Shown here piece by piece: positions 13,401 to 25,400 of a stretch of DNA of 64,000 bases; position 1 is the first letter of the stretch, and each line of letters begins with the position of its first letter. Made by a program: the position numbers and the translations under genes. Below the pieces are notes generated by a model. It was not told the DNA's origin, did not search any database, and worked only from the letters and a program-made list of their open reading frames with translations. Source of the stretch: Diphasiastrum complanatum (Eukaryota; Streptophyta; Lycopodiopsida; Lycopodiales; Lycopodiaceae); the NCBI GenBank assembly GCA_029204225.1, contig CM055109.1, forward strand, positions 20,084,267-20,148,266, read 5' to 3'.

Positions 13401-16400
13401 TGTACCTTACTTCCATTTTGCACTTTCACTAATTTAGTGAATACTTCTTTGCGAAAAGTCATATGACGAGTAGCACCACTATCAATCACCCATTCAATGG
13501 GCTGAAAATCAGCAACTTGCAAAACAGAACCTGAATTCCTCATAGATGTAGAAGTACTAGTAGAAGCAATATTAGACACAAAAGCATAGTCTTGGTTGAA
13601 GAGATCATCACTAACTTCAAGCTCTTGCTCCAAAGTAGCAAGTGAAGCACAAGTATCAATTCCTTTAGAGATACTCAAAGATGAAACAAATGGAAAATAA
13701 GAGGAAGGTAATGAGTTGAGAGTAGTGGAAACAAATTGAGCATCCTCAATTATCTCATCAATATTGAGAAGCTCCTCACGAAGATCCTTGATCTTCGTCA
13801 AGTGATTGGTCACTAGATCCCCTTCTTGCATCTTCAACATAGAAAGTTGATTTTGGAGATACACCACTCTTGCTGGATTTTTGACCCTATACATCGTATT
13901 AAGTGTTTCCCACGCACTTTTAGATGTCTTACAAGATCTAATATAAGGTAAGATAGATCTTTTCAACGCAAGAGCAACCATAGAATGTACTTGTGCATCC
14001 CTTCTATCCCACTTCTTTTGTTCTTCCGAAGATGTAGAAGATGATGATGATGATGATCCACGAGGTGTAGTAGGTGCCAAAGAAGGAGGCCTTTCCTCAT
14101 CACCATTGACCAAATCCCATAGCCCTTTCGCTATGAGAAGATTCTTCATCATGTAACTCCACAAGGAGTAGTTTGTGCCATCCAACCAATCTTCACTAAA
14201 CTAAGAACCGATAGCTTCTGATTCTTTAGCCATTACCTCCAACAGAATTTCAGCTTGTAGTAGATAAGAAAGAGAGCCTTTCCAAAGCCAAATCTAATCA
14301 CAAATTTGCAGTAAACAATGAGCTGAAAATAAGAGCACAAGATGTCTACCAATCTGCAACCACAGTGCCCAAAAGATAATGGATAGATGGCTGTTTTTCT
14401 GCACAAAAAAACCAGCTTCTTGAAAATTAGGTTAGCTTCGATTGAAGCCTAGACTGAAACCCAATTAGAAAGCCAAATAGTGTGATCAACACACACTTCA
14501 ATAAGGCTATTGAAAGCTCCCTACTGCTTGCTGAAAATCTGCAATTTTCTAGCCACAAATTTGCCCTAACCCAAAATAGGGTTTGCTGTATTTTGGGCGC
14601 CCTCCTCCACAACTGCAAACCTGACAAATCAGCAAATTAAGAAGGTTCCAAAACCCAAATTAGAAGCAGATTTTTGGGCGCCCTCCTCAAGACAAGACTT
14701 GCTGAAAACTGGCTGCAAAAAATCAGATTTGAGATGCTGATTTTTGGGCGCCAAAAATTGCTCCTCCAAGATCCATGATGGGCGCCCTCCTTCAACCTGA
14801 AAGGAGACAAAAAGCTGATCCAAACTCCACTTAGAAAAATCAGCAGGATGCTGAATTTTCAAATCACAAAGTAGAGTAGCTCCTATTTTGGTAGGGCGCC
14901 AACATACAAGCTTGCTACAGATCCGGTTGCTCTGATACCATGTAGGAAAACAAGAGTCAAGGCACTAAGATCTAAGTATCAAATAATCTCCACAAGACAA
15001 ATGAGGGAGGAGGATAGGCGCCCTCAAGGAGAGAGAGAAAGCAGGAAAATGGAGAGCAATGCTTAGCAAAATGTGAGCATCTAAGTACTCTACTTGGATG
15101 TGGCCAAATGCCAACAAACCCTAAGCTTAACCACTTACTAAATATAGGGGACCCCCAAAAGTCAAGATAAGGCCCTAAACAAAATTAGACCCCTAAGGAC
15201 CCACAAGTCACTACATGACCAAAATTGGGTCCAACTACACTTAAGACAAACTTAAGATGGCCTAAATAACTAAATACCCATGGTTACACAAATCTCGACC
15301 TTTTGGGTCAAAGTAACCTATGTATTAACTTTAGCATAGTCACTTATTTCTAACATGAGCCACCATCATCAGCAGACATCATGTCAATCCCCATATCCAT
15401 ATCCAAAGAATGAATCCTCAAAGGATCATCAGTGATCACGTGTAACTCTGTCTGTCTACAAGAGGTCCTGTCGTTGAAGTCTCCGCAGCCAAAAGTATAT
15501 GACCATGCTCAGAGTAAAGAAGAATATCTAAAGAAAGATCAACATACAGGGAGCCCATACTAGCAACAAAAGCCAAAGACTACAAGTGTAAGATAGCAAA
15601 TTGCAACATACACATCCCTGTCAAGCCCAATACTCCAACCAAGAGAATGAGTCCACATACAGCATGCCTGCTCATCCTATCGAACCAAATCAATGATAGG
15701 TTGTAGTGAGTCCCTTTACAAGCATGCCAGCCCACTAGAACCTCTGCCTTCAATCCATCTATATAGAATTTTGACCCAACTTAAGATGAAATGAGTATTA
15801 AATTGCTTTGTGAGGAGCAACTTCCCAAAAGTATCATTGAAGTATGCTTGAATACTTCTTATTATCTTCTCGACATCACAACCTAAGATAGAGCCTAGTC
15901 TCAAGTATATATGAGGGGTAGGAGACATTGGGTCAGATCATACTTGCAGTTTCGAACCGCGAATCGTAGTTTGAATCGCGGTTCGAACCGCAATTTGTGG
16001 TTTTTATTAGGGTTCAGCGAATCGTTTTTTTTTTTATTAAGTGCAAGTAATGTTACTGTTCCATATAATGAAAACATGACTTCAAGAGAAAACGTTAGTT
16101 GCTCAAATGATTCAGGTGCATCAAAGCATATGACACCTAGGTAAGACTGGTTATCTAGTTTTCAAGAACTAGATGATGGATCACATGTGATAACTAGACA
16201 TATGATATATGGAAAAGTATAGGTTCAACTACCTTCAAGAAAGATTGGAGACATAAAGGATGTGTTTTATGTACCAAGAAAAAAGAAGAACTTACTCTCA
16301 ATATTGCCTATTGAGAAGCAACATATGGTTGTACAATTTGATGAAGAGCGGTGTCTCATCAAAAGGAAGGACAGTGAAGGAGTAGTTGAGGCATTCTTGC

Positions 16401-19400
16401 AGGGAGGGCGAGGTTGTACAAACTTCAGGCTCAAGTGGTGGGTCATCATACAAGTATTGCGGATATTGGATCAGTAAGTTATGGCACAAAAGGTTTGGAC
16501 ATCTGAATTACAAAAGTCTACAAGTCTTGAGGAAATACAATATGGTTACTGGTTTACCTCAAGTTGCTCCTGATCACAAGTTTTGTGAGTGCTGTGTCTT
16601 AGGAAAATTCATATGAAGAAATTTTCGTCTAGTACTTCCAGGACAAAAAATGTTCTAGAACTTATTCATACAGAATTGTGTGGTCCTATGAAAACTCAAT
16701 CTTATGGGGGAGCAAGCTACTTTAAGGTGTTTGTTGATAGTTATTCTAGGAGGACATGGGTATATCTTCTCAAGAATAAGGGTGAGGCACTCAAGTACTT
16801 CACATGGTTTAAGACACAGGTGGAGAAAGAAACAGATAGACAGATGAAGATACTTTGCTCAAATAAAGGGGGAGAGTATCTTTCTATAGAATTTCAAGAG
16901 TTTTGCAAGGATCATGGTATAAAGAGACAGTTTGCAAGTACAAAGAATGGAGTTGCGAAAATGAAGAATCAGTCTATTGTCAAAACTACAAGGAGCATGC
17001 CTGAAAGTAAGAATCTTCCAAATATGTTTTGGGGTGGAGTTAAGACATCAGTTTATATTTTAAGTCCTACAAAAGTTTTAGAGAATCGGAGTCTAGAGGA
17101 AGCTTACATGCATAGAAGACCTTATGTAGGTCATTTGAGGGTTTTTGGAAGTATTGCATATTCTCACATACATAAAGATTCAAAGAGCAAATTGGATTCA
17201 AAGGTGACAAAGTGTTTATTTCTTGGATACGATGGTCAAGAGAAGGGATACAGGTTGTTTGACTTGGAGGGTAAGAAAGTTATTATAAGTAGGGATGTGA
17301 TCTTTGATGAGGATGGATCTCGTAAAGATACAGGGGTATCTTATGATAGGAGGCAAGATGGAGGACTTCCTATTTTGTGTGACTAGTCATTACAGAACCC
17401 GAATTGACACATGTACTGCTTACACCAATTTAAGTACCTATGGTGACCATGGTTGAGAAAGGAAAAATGAAGGATAGATCAAGTATACATTTGTTCACCT
17501 CCTACTTCACCAGGCAAGAAGCATCCTACATCAGATACGAGAAGATTGCCTAGATGGTACCATGAAACTATCAAGGATATTGTCATTTTGGAATAGGAAG
17601 AGTCTAGTACACAAGAACTAGGAGATTTGCTAGACTTGAAAAGCAACATGAAGATCAAGATCGACAGGAGAATCGATAGGAGAATCATCAGGAGGATCAT
17701 CATAAGATGGCATTCTTGGTTGCTACATATGGCTTGGCCACCAGTGATATTGCACAGTGGTTGTGCTTCTTATGGTCCTCCTGCTTAGTGTCGATCTTTT
17801 GATGTTGTTCTTGCCTACTATTCTTGGACTGTTCATCACCACCAGTGTCTCTGGGTAGCTTGGACTAGACATGTTTTTGTCCTTGTCGATAAATTGGGCC
17901 ATATGTACACATTTCACTCCATTGCTACTTATTGATATACAGCATGCTTGGTTGCTACAACCTGCATCACCACTTCATATAGTCAGGCATAGTACTTGGC
18001 GGGAACAGCATTCCCCTGTTCCCAAGGGGTGGGAATGCATTTCCTGGTAACTATGATTGCCTGGGCCTTATTTTCTAGTATTTAGGGTTGGGTCATTATT
18101 AAAGCCCAACATTGAGCGCAATGTTTTTTGAAGTTGGAAAGTGTAAAGGACACACAGTCCATATTTCTCTATATCTAGCCACAAACTTTTAATTACATTT
18201 GGCGAGCCCGGGAACACTATTTTACATGGATCCTAACTCTGGGCCTAAAATTTAAATTTGTATTTTTCCCTCCCAACTCAATGGAAGGGATGTAGCTTTT
18301 GCTTAGTATAATAGCCACTAAGTCTATCCATTAGGTAGTCATGAATTTGGAGTCTTAAGCTCTTTATAGAGGAGTTCCATCTTTCTATTGGAGATCTGCC
18401 TGAGCTATCAGCAACCATTGATTTCTTCTTTGTGTTAGGACTTGCTCATACAAGTAACCCAAGATAAGATTCCTATTGTGATGAAACAATAGCCAAACAC
18501 ATGAGAGAGAACACAAGTGATGAGAAACTTCAACTATGCCCCATTGCAAATGAGCTAGGCCGCACTACATACTTATAGACTTTGGTCTATGCCAAAAGCC
18601 AAAGCAAAAGCAATTGCCTAATTAATGTCTCTATATATGGTAGAAGCACAACACCTATCTATAGCAAAACTTGTGCTCCAAATCAAGCACTAGAATCTCA
18701 AACTTGAGTCTAACTAAATTCTAACTTGACTTTACTAAATATAGGTAAAGACCCCAGAATTAACACGCATGCATGGCCCAATATCCTAATTAACCCACCC
18801 TAGATGACAACATTAGGGGTAACAATGTGAACTTGAACTCCAACACTCACCTCCACACCTTGAAGATGGTCGGATCAACCTACATGTGATGATTGACTCC
18901 GTTCATTGAGTACCTCATTGTTCTCTCGAATCTTGAACCATGCTCTGATACCAATGTAGAAAACCAACTTGCTCATAGAACTAACCCAAGATAAGATTCT
19001 TATTGTGATGAAACAATAGCCAAACACATGAGAGAGAGCACAAGTGATGAGAAACTTTAACTATGTCCCATTGCAAATGAGCTAGGCCGCACTAGGTCTA
19101 TGCCAAAAGCAAAAGCAAAAGCTATTGCCTAATTAATGTCTCTATATATGGTAAAAGCACAACACCTATCTATAGCAAAACTTGTTCTCCAAATCAAGCA
19201 CTAAAATCTCAAAACTTGAGTCTAACTAGATTCTACCTTGACTTTACTAAATATAGGTAAAGGCCCCCAGAATTAGCACGCAGGCATGGCCCAATTATCC
19301 TAATTAACCCTAGATGACAACATTAGGAGTAACAATGTGAACATTAACTCTACACTTTGTTGGAGAACGCTTGTGAATGATTATTTTGCAGCTTCTAAGA

Positions 19401-22400
19401 AAGCTATTTGCTATCTTTCATGTTGAATCTGTACATGTGTTCTTAATTGGCGCAAGGGTGACTAAACATTAAGTTGGTTACATAATCATGAGTTAGGACT
19501 GGTATGCATGTCAGATGGACTGATCACTCATGAATGGGCGCCATGTGTCACAGGACCAAAATGTAAGTAGCTATGCTTAAAGGTTTGCCTGTGGACAAGA
19601 GGAGATCATTCTTTCACCAGCTAGTACATTCAAGAGGAGCTTGGAGAGCCAAGATTCTCACATCTGGCCTCGTTTTAAAGAGAGTGAAAAATCAGCATTT
19701 TCAACTTTCTCTTTGGGAACCTTTGAGTGAGAAAGTTGCCAATTCCCTTCTACAAGTGAATTGTTGTAGGAGCAGTCTAGATCTAGTAGAGAGAGAAGGG
19801 AAAAAATAAGCGTTCTTTGGGCAATTTGGGTGCTGAAACAACCCTACAAATTCACTTTTTTGGTCAAATCAAATTTTAGTAGACAACAGTCCCCGACGAC
19901 ATTGAAAACCTTGATTCCACCTTATTTGGAATTGTTTGCAAAGATATCGTAAAAAAAAAACAGATTTTGTCCTAGAAAATCAATACACTAGTTCCAGCCG
20001 ATTTGCACATTGCTTACCTATCAAAATTTTCTGATATTGTAGTAGTACATATGCAGCACTAAGGCTACCTTAGAGAACCAGACCTCATCAATTTTGGAGC
20101 TGTGGTTGCAAAGATCTAGGGAACAACGTGTTTGCCGGCCCTAAATCAACAAAAATTGGTGGCAACTTTTGGTCTCGTCTTCTTGGCGAACTGAAGGCTG
20201 ATTCTCCATCCTATAGTTACCAGGGTGCATACAATTTTTCTTGTACGTTTGCTATTTATTTTTGACATCTAGTTTCTTTAATTTTTGCAAGTTGGAAAAT
20301 TGTCTTTCGCATTAGTTTTGTTTCAAAAGAGAACTTTGGTTGTAGTTACAAACCGATTCACAACAGATCAATAGCTAAGCTAGGAAAGTCGCACATAAGC
20401 AGGAACTAACCCTAGAAAGCGATAAAGAGAATGCTTAAAGAGAGAGAAAGAGATCAATATCATAAGGTGAATAATGAATGACAACTTCTCCTACTTATAG
20501 TCAGAGAGGAACCCTAAATGGATAAGACTGGGGAGACCAATCTCCAGGAGGGATAATAGTGCGCCCCTCCCAATAGGTCTACGACCCACTAGGTGCCCCC
20601 CCGCCCCCGGGGTCATGTGACCAAAATAGCAACTAGACTAATATAATGGGCCAAAGGCCCCATTTGCCTGTTTATGCATAAAGTAATAAAGAAGACGCGG
20701 TGTCCATAACTCTCCCCCACAGAAAAACAAAGCCCCTCAGGCTAAATGAAGAGGCAACATATAATCATGTAACATCAAGCCCTAGTGGATCAGTAACTAT
20801 AGCAAATGTAGAAGGTTGAATAAGTGCATCAAGGACACGACTGGACCAAAAACTGAATCTACCATCGACTTCTGTTATGCTAAATATGAACCTGTAGTAT
20901 AGCGGCTGGTAGTAAAGAAAATAGCTATGGATCATCAGGAAAGGTAAGATCACGAGGAGCATCATCCTCAATAGCAACACGTAACAGACTAATATGAAAA
21001 ATATCACATGCACATGGAGAGGCCGATAGCTGTAAACGATAAGTCATTGGACTGAGAGACTCCAACATGCGGTAAGGGCCATAGTAGCGTGGTGCAAGTC
21101 GTGCAAAATGAAGCCGCAGATAAACCATATCACCAAGCTGAAACTGAACATGGCAACGATGGCGGCCCGGAGAGGTCTGGTAACGTAGGACAATGAAGGT
21201 GAGTGGCTAAACCAAGAAACATACATACATGATGAACATCTGCACAAGCCAACCCTAAATAACCTGGACCTTACGAGGTTCAAGTCGAATACAGCCATAA
21301 CAAATAAGAAAACCTACTGACTCAATCTCAGGAATAGTAAAAGAGCACTTAGACAACTTGGCAAACAGCTGATGAGTGACAAGTAACTGGAAGACAAAAG
21401 AAAGATGGGAAACATGCTAGGAAAGAAATGAACTAAAAATGAGAATGTCATTAGAATAAAAAGCACTTGCATCCTTATGGCCTGTCATGGCCTCTTGTGC
21501 AATTTATTTCCTTTAGGTGTATCATACTACCCACCCATGGACATTGAGTTCAAGTGGGCTTAAGTTACAGATGTTTGACCAATTCACTTCCCCCCCCCCC
21601 CACATGTGCCTTTGTAAGGTGGCTTTTCACTTAGAGGCAAGTGCACTCATTCCCTAAGCTAATCTTTTTCTGGTCAAGTCCTAGCGGCTTGCAGGGAGAA
21701 AAGATTTTGTCTTTTGGGCCTCATTCGATTTTGCCGCTACGTGGGTAGCAAGCTGATCAAAGGTGGTCAACCATATGAGGAATGGGATACTGGTTTTGGA
21801 TAGTCAACTTCTTCAAGGCTCGATAGTCAATTCAAAGGCCTCTTGTCCCATTTTTTTTACAGAAACAGAAGAAGCAAGAGCGGATGGAACAAAGGTGGCA
21901 TTACCACTAGGGCAAGATATGGCGAAACGGAAAAAACGAGAACTAGTGGTCTCGGGATACTTTTTGTAGCGTAGTAGCGAGTGAAATAGCATCAGAAAGT
22001 GTAGTAAGGCATAGCGTAAGGGACCTCACGTAGCGAGATAATTATTCAATAGGTTGTAAGTCGATAAAAAGGTAGGAGAGCTGCTCCATAAAGTGGTCAG
22101 TACACAAAGCTAAATCACCAATGTGAGAAAGGTTGCGCAAAATATCACACTGACGACTCAACCACTGAGGATCAATCATAGAATGGCGGAGGTCACGGCG
22201 AAAGGCAGGCCATAAGTGTATCCCCTCTCGATTAGGCTCAGTACGATAAACATGCCACCAAGTAGCAGCTCATCGTTCCAAGTGTAAGGCAGCTAACTAG
22301 ATCTTCTGAACGTCGGTCTTGGGGAACATCAAGAAAACCAATTCTTTATGAGATTCTCATTAGAGGAAGTAGAGTAGGTAGTAAGCTGGATCTTATCACA

Positions 22401-25400
22401 AAAGCTACGAGCCCGGTGTGGCTCGGGACCAGCATGACGAGGGAAAGGGTAAAAACCAGGAGATGGAGTAGCAAGGGATGATAGGGCTACCAAAAGGACT
22501 GCCAAAGGGAGAGGGAGAAGGCAATAGCTCCAAAGCTATGAGAAGATGGCATAGGGGCCTTGCTAGGACCATGAGGAGGATGTAAGGGTCAATCTGTGAC
22601 TGAGGCAAAGCCTGTCATGACCACGTCAAGACAAGAAGAAATCCCAAACATTACACTATCAACGGCTTGTTGAATGTGTTCGACTGAAGTGCACTGAGGA
22701 GTCACTAGTAGATGGGGATGAAGATGCCCGGATCACGTTCTAGAAAATCTAATTAGGGCTTCCCAATATGTGGCAAAAAAGAAAAAACCGGTTTTTTCAA
22801 ATTTTTCAAGGATTTTGGGTGTGTGAGTTTTCTAAAAGATTGGGATTTCTAGATATGACCTTTTGAGGCTTTTTTATGTTTTCTTTAGGTTTTTACCATT
22901 TTAGAGCAAAAAAAAATTAAGCTTGTTTTAATTCGTTTTTGCAGCGGATCGCAATCTGCTGCAACACTGCTATCTACCATTGTCATAATTGAGCAAATAT
23001 TCATCCCTGATTAGGTTACTAGGAAATAATCCTAAAAATATTCACATTTCCTCATAAACATGTCCCTCTTGCAAGCAACATACTCAGAAAATGAAAAGCT
23101 TACACCATCCTCGAAGCAAAATGCTTTCAGCAGAATCAAGACGAACTCTTTGCAGCTGTCGTGCTCAATCCATACACGTGGACCAATAGCATCTTCCAAA
23201 TAAGCCTACACAAGTTGGAATAGCAAAGGTCAAGATGAAGGACCATATTTACAAATTTAACATTCAAATTGCTTCATAAGAGTTGAATGTCCAATTCTGA
23301 GGGTCACTAAGTAAGATAAGTTTGTGTCCTGCACAATTATAGAGAAGTGAATCTAGAGTCTAATGTTGAAAAGCACGTCACTAGCCAACAATGATGTTCC
23401 AAAGCACTGCTTAATTCAGCTTGATAAGCTGTGACAACAACACTTATAGACAACCCTAAATTGTACAAAAAAGACCAAAGCATATGCTCAACAATAATAT
23501 GACAAGCATAAAGATTTAGCTTTTTTAGCTGGTGATAGTACATATAAAATATTATCTACAGTTTTGTAGGTGTAAGGTCAAAGAAAAAGTTATGGGAATT
23601 GCATAAGTTGAGATGGTATTTCGTCCGTAGTTCCTTGGCATATGGAACAGACATGTACAGAATGCTGTTCCATATGTAGGGAAAAAATCTCAAAAATATC
23701 TCTAGATGGGCTTTTTTTAGTGCTAAAAAAATTTATGTTGTGTGGGTACGAATATGGCGTTCTGTACCAAAAGATATGGAACAGGTATCTATGTTACTAT
23801 TCAGTTGCACAAATTCTATCTATTTCAAAATAAGACATTGAGGCTCTGCATTGAGAGCAACACCTCCTGGACTATATGTCTTATGATATGATTACATTGT
23901 CCTACTTACTTGGTCAAATATTCCCACTAATTCATCCATCATGAGTTATCTCTAGCCAATGTACCTTGATAAAGATAAGTGGCCATTCTGTTTCCTCAGA
24001 AAATGCTCGGAACAACAATTTACAAGCCAAAATAGGAAGTATAGGCTGCCTCTTGATGCCAGGTTGGAGCTCCCTTGGGGACAAAAACTTTAACAAAATC
24101 TGTTGGGACAGCAAGATGATCAACATGGGGTAAGAACTACTAACTTAACATGCAAACAATTCTTAAAATGCAAAAGGTCATATGCCAATCAGCTCCCCAC
24201 AATCCACACCACTGAAACATATCATTAAAAACAAGAGTGGCTTTGGAACCATAGGAAATCAAGCTTTGTTGCGCTTAGTGTGGCAACCCTAGTCAATCTA
24301 TAGTTACAATCAAACTTGTTTTGATAGTTTCTGAAGCTTTCAAAATGTTTCATGTTTTAAAACGTTTTGCAGCATTTGAGTTCTAAATGCGAGCTTCTAT
24401 TCACTTTCACAATTATTAGAGCATCAATTGCTAGCAATCATAACCCGGACATTTATTTTACATCTTTTACATTGTTTTAGCAGATCTTTACAAGTACATG
24501 GGAAGATTTGGTTTCAAATCACCAAAGAAAAGGTTACAAAAACTGCAGAAGCGTTGAAACTTCTCAAAAACAAACTTGTTTAAACTGGTTACATTATGAA
24601 AACTGTATAAATGCAGTTTTTTGCAAATATTAGTCAATAATTGTAAGTCATTGACCTCCTGTTACAAACTATTATAAACATAGATAATAAGGAATATTTT
24701 TGAATTGTTTCACATGGTTCATAGTCGATTAAGTCGTGCAATGGGCCTTCCTTGCATGGTTTGCCAAGACGGCACTTGCAAGACAAAAAGAAAAACTATA
24801 CACATGATGAAATAATAAACATCATTAATCTTAAACCATGGCATATAAAATTTACAATGGAAATATTGAAAACTATAAGTTTTGCAAGATTCATAAGTTC
24901 CTGTAATGGGCAGTTACAAACGGATCAAGTAATCTAGAAAGTAGCATAAAAGCGAGACATACGAACATGGTGAACATCGTTTGGTGTAGGCCAGTCCTGG
25001 ATAGCCTGAACCTTACGAGGATCAAGGCGAATACGCCCATCACAAATAAAAAAGCCCAGAAATTCAATCTAAGCAACAGCGAAAGAACATTTGGATAGTT
25101 TGGCAAACAAATGATGGTGAATGAGTAACTGAAAGACACACGTGAGATGAGACACATGCTCGTCAAGGGATGTACTAAAAATGAGAATGTCGTCGAAATA
25201 AACTAAAACACAATGACCAAGAAGTGGACGCATAATGTTATTCATAACATTCTGGAATGTAGGAGGACCGTTAGTAACACCAAAAGGAAGCACACGAAAC
25301 TCATATAAGCCAAGATGAGTACGAAAAGCAGTCTTATGTTCGTCAAAGGGGTGCATCCTAATCTGGTGATATCCAGAACAAAGGTCTATCTTTGAAAAAA

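Larger units (their letters stand above)
10305..15355 (-). mobile_element. Ty1/copia LTR retrotransposon, full-length but defective
   Basis: It is bounded by LTRs at 10305-10733 (3') and 14941-15355 (5'), both TG...CA on the minus strand. The flanks are TGAGT and TGAGC, a 5-bp target duplication with one mismatch. The primer binding site TGGTATCAGAGC abuts the 5' LTR (14929-14940). Gag-protease, integrase, a truncated RT and RNase H lie in copia order on the minus strand. The RT catalytic core is deleted, so it cannot be autonomous. It sits inside a LINE relic within INTS1 intron 5. Confidence 0.93.
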
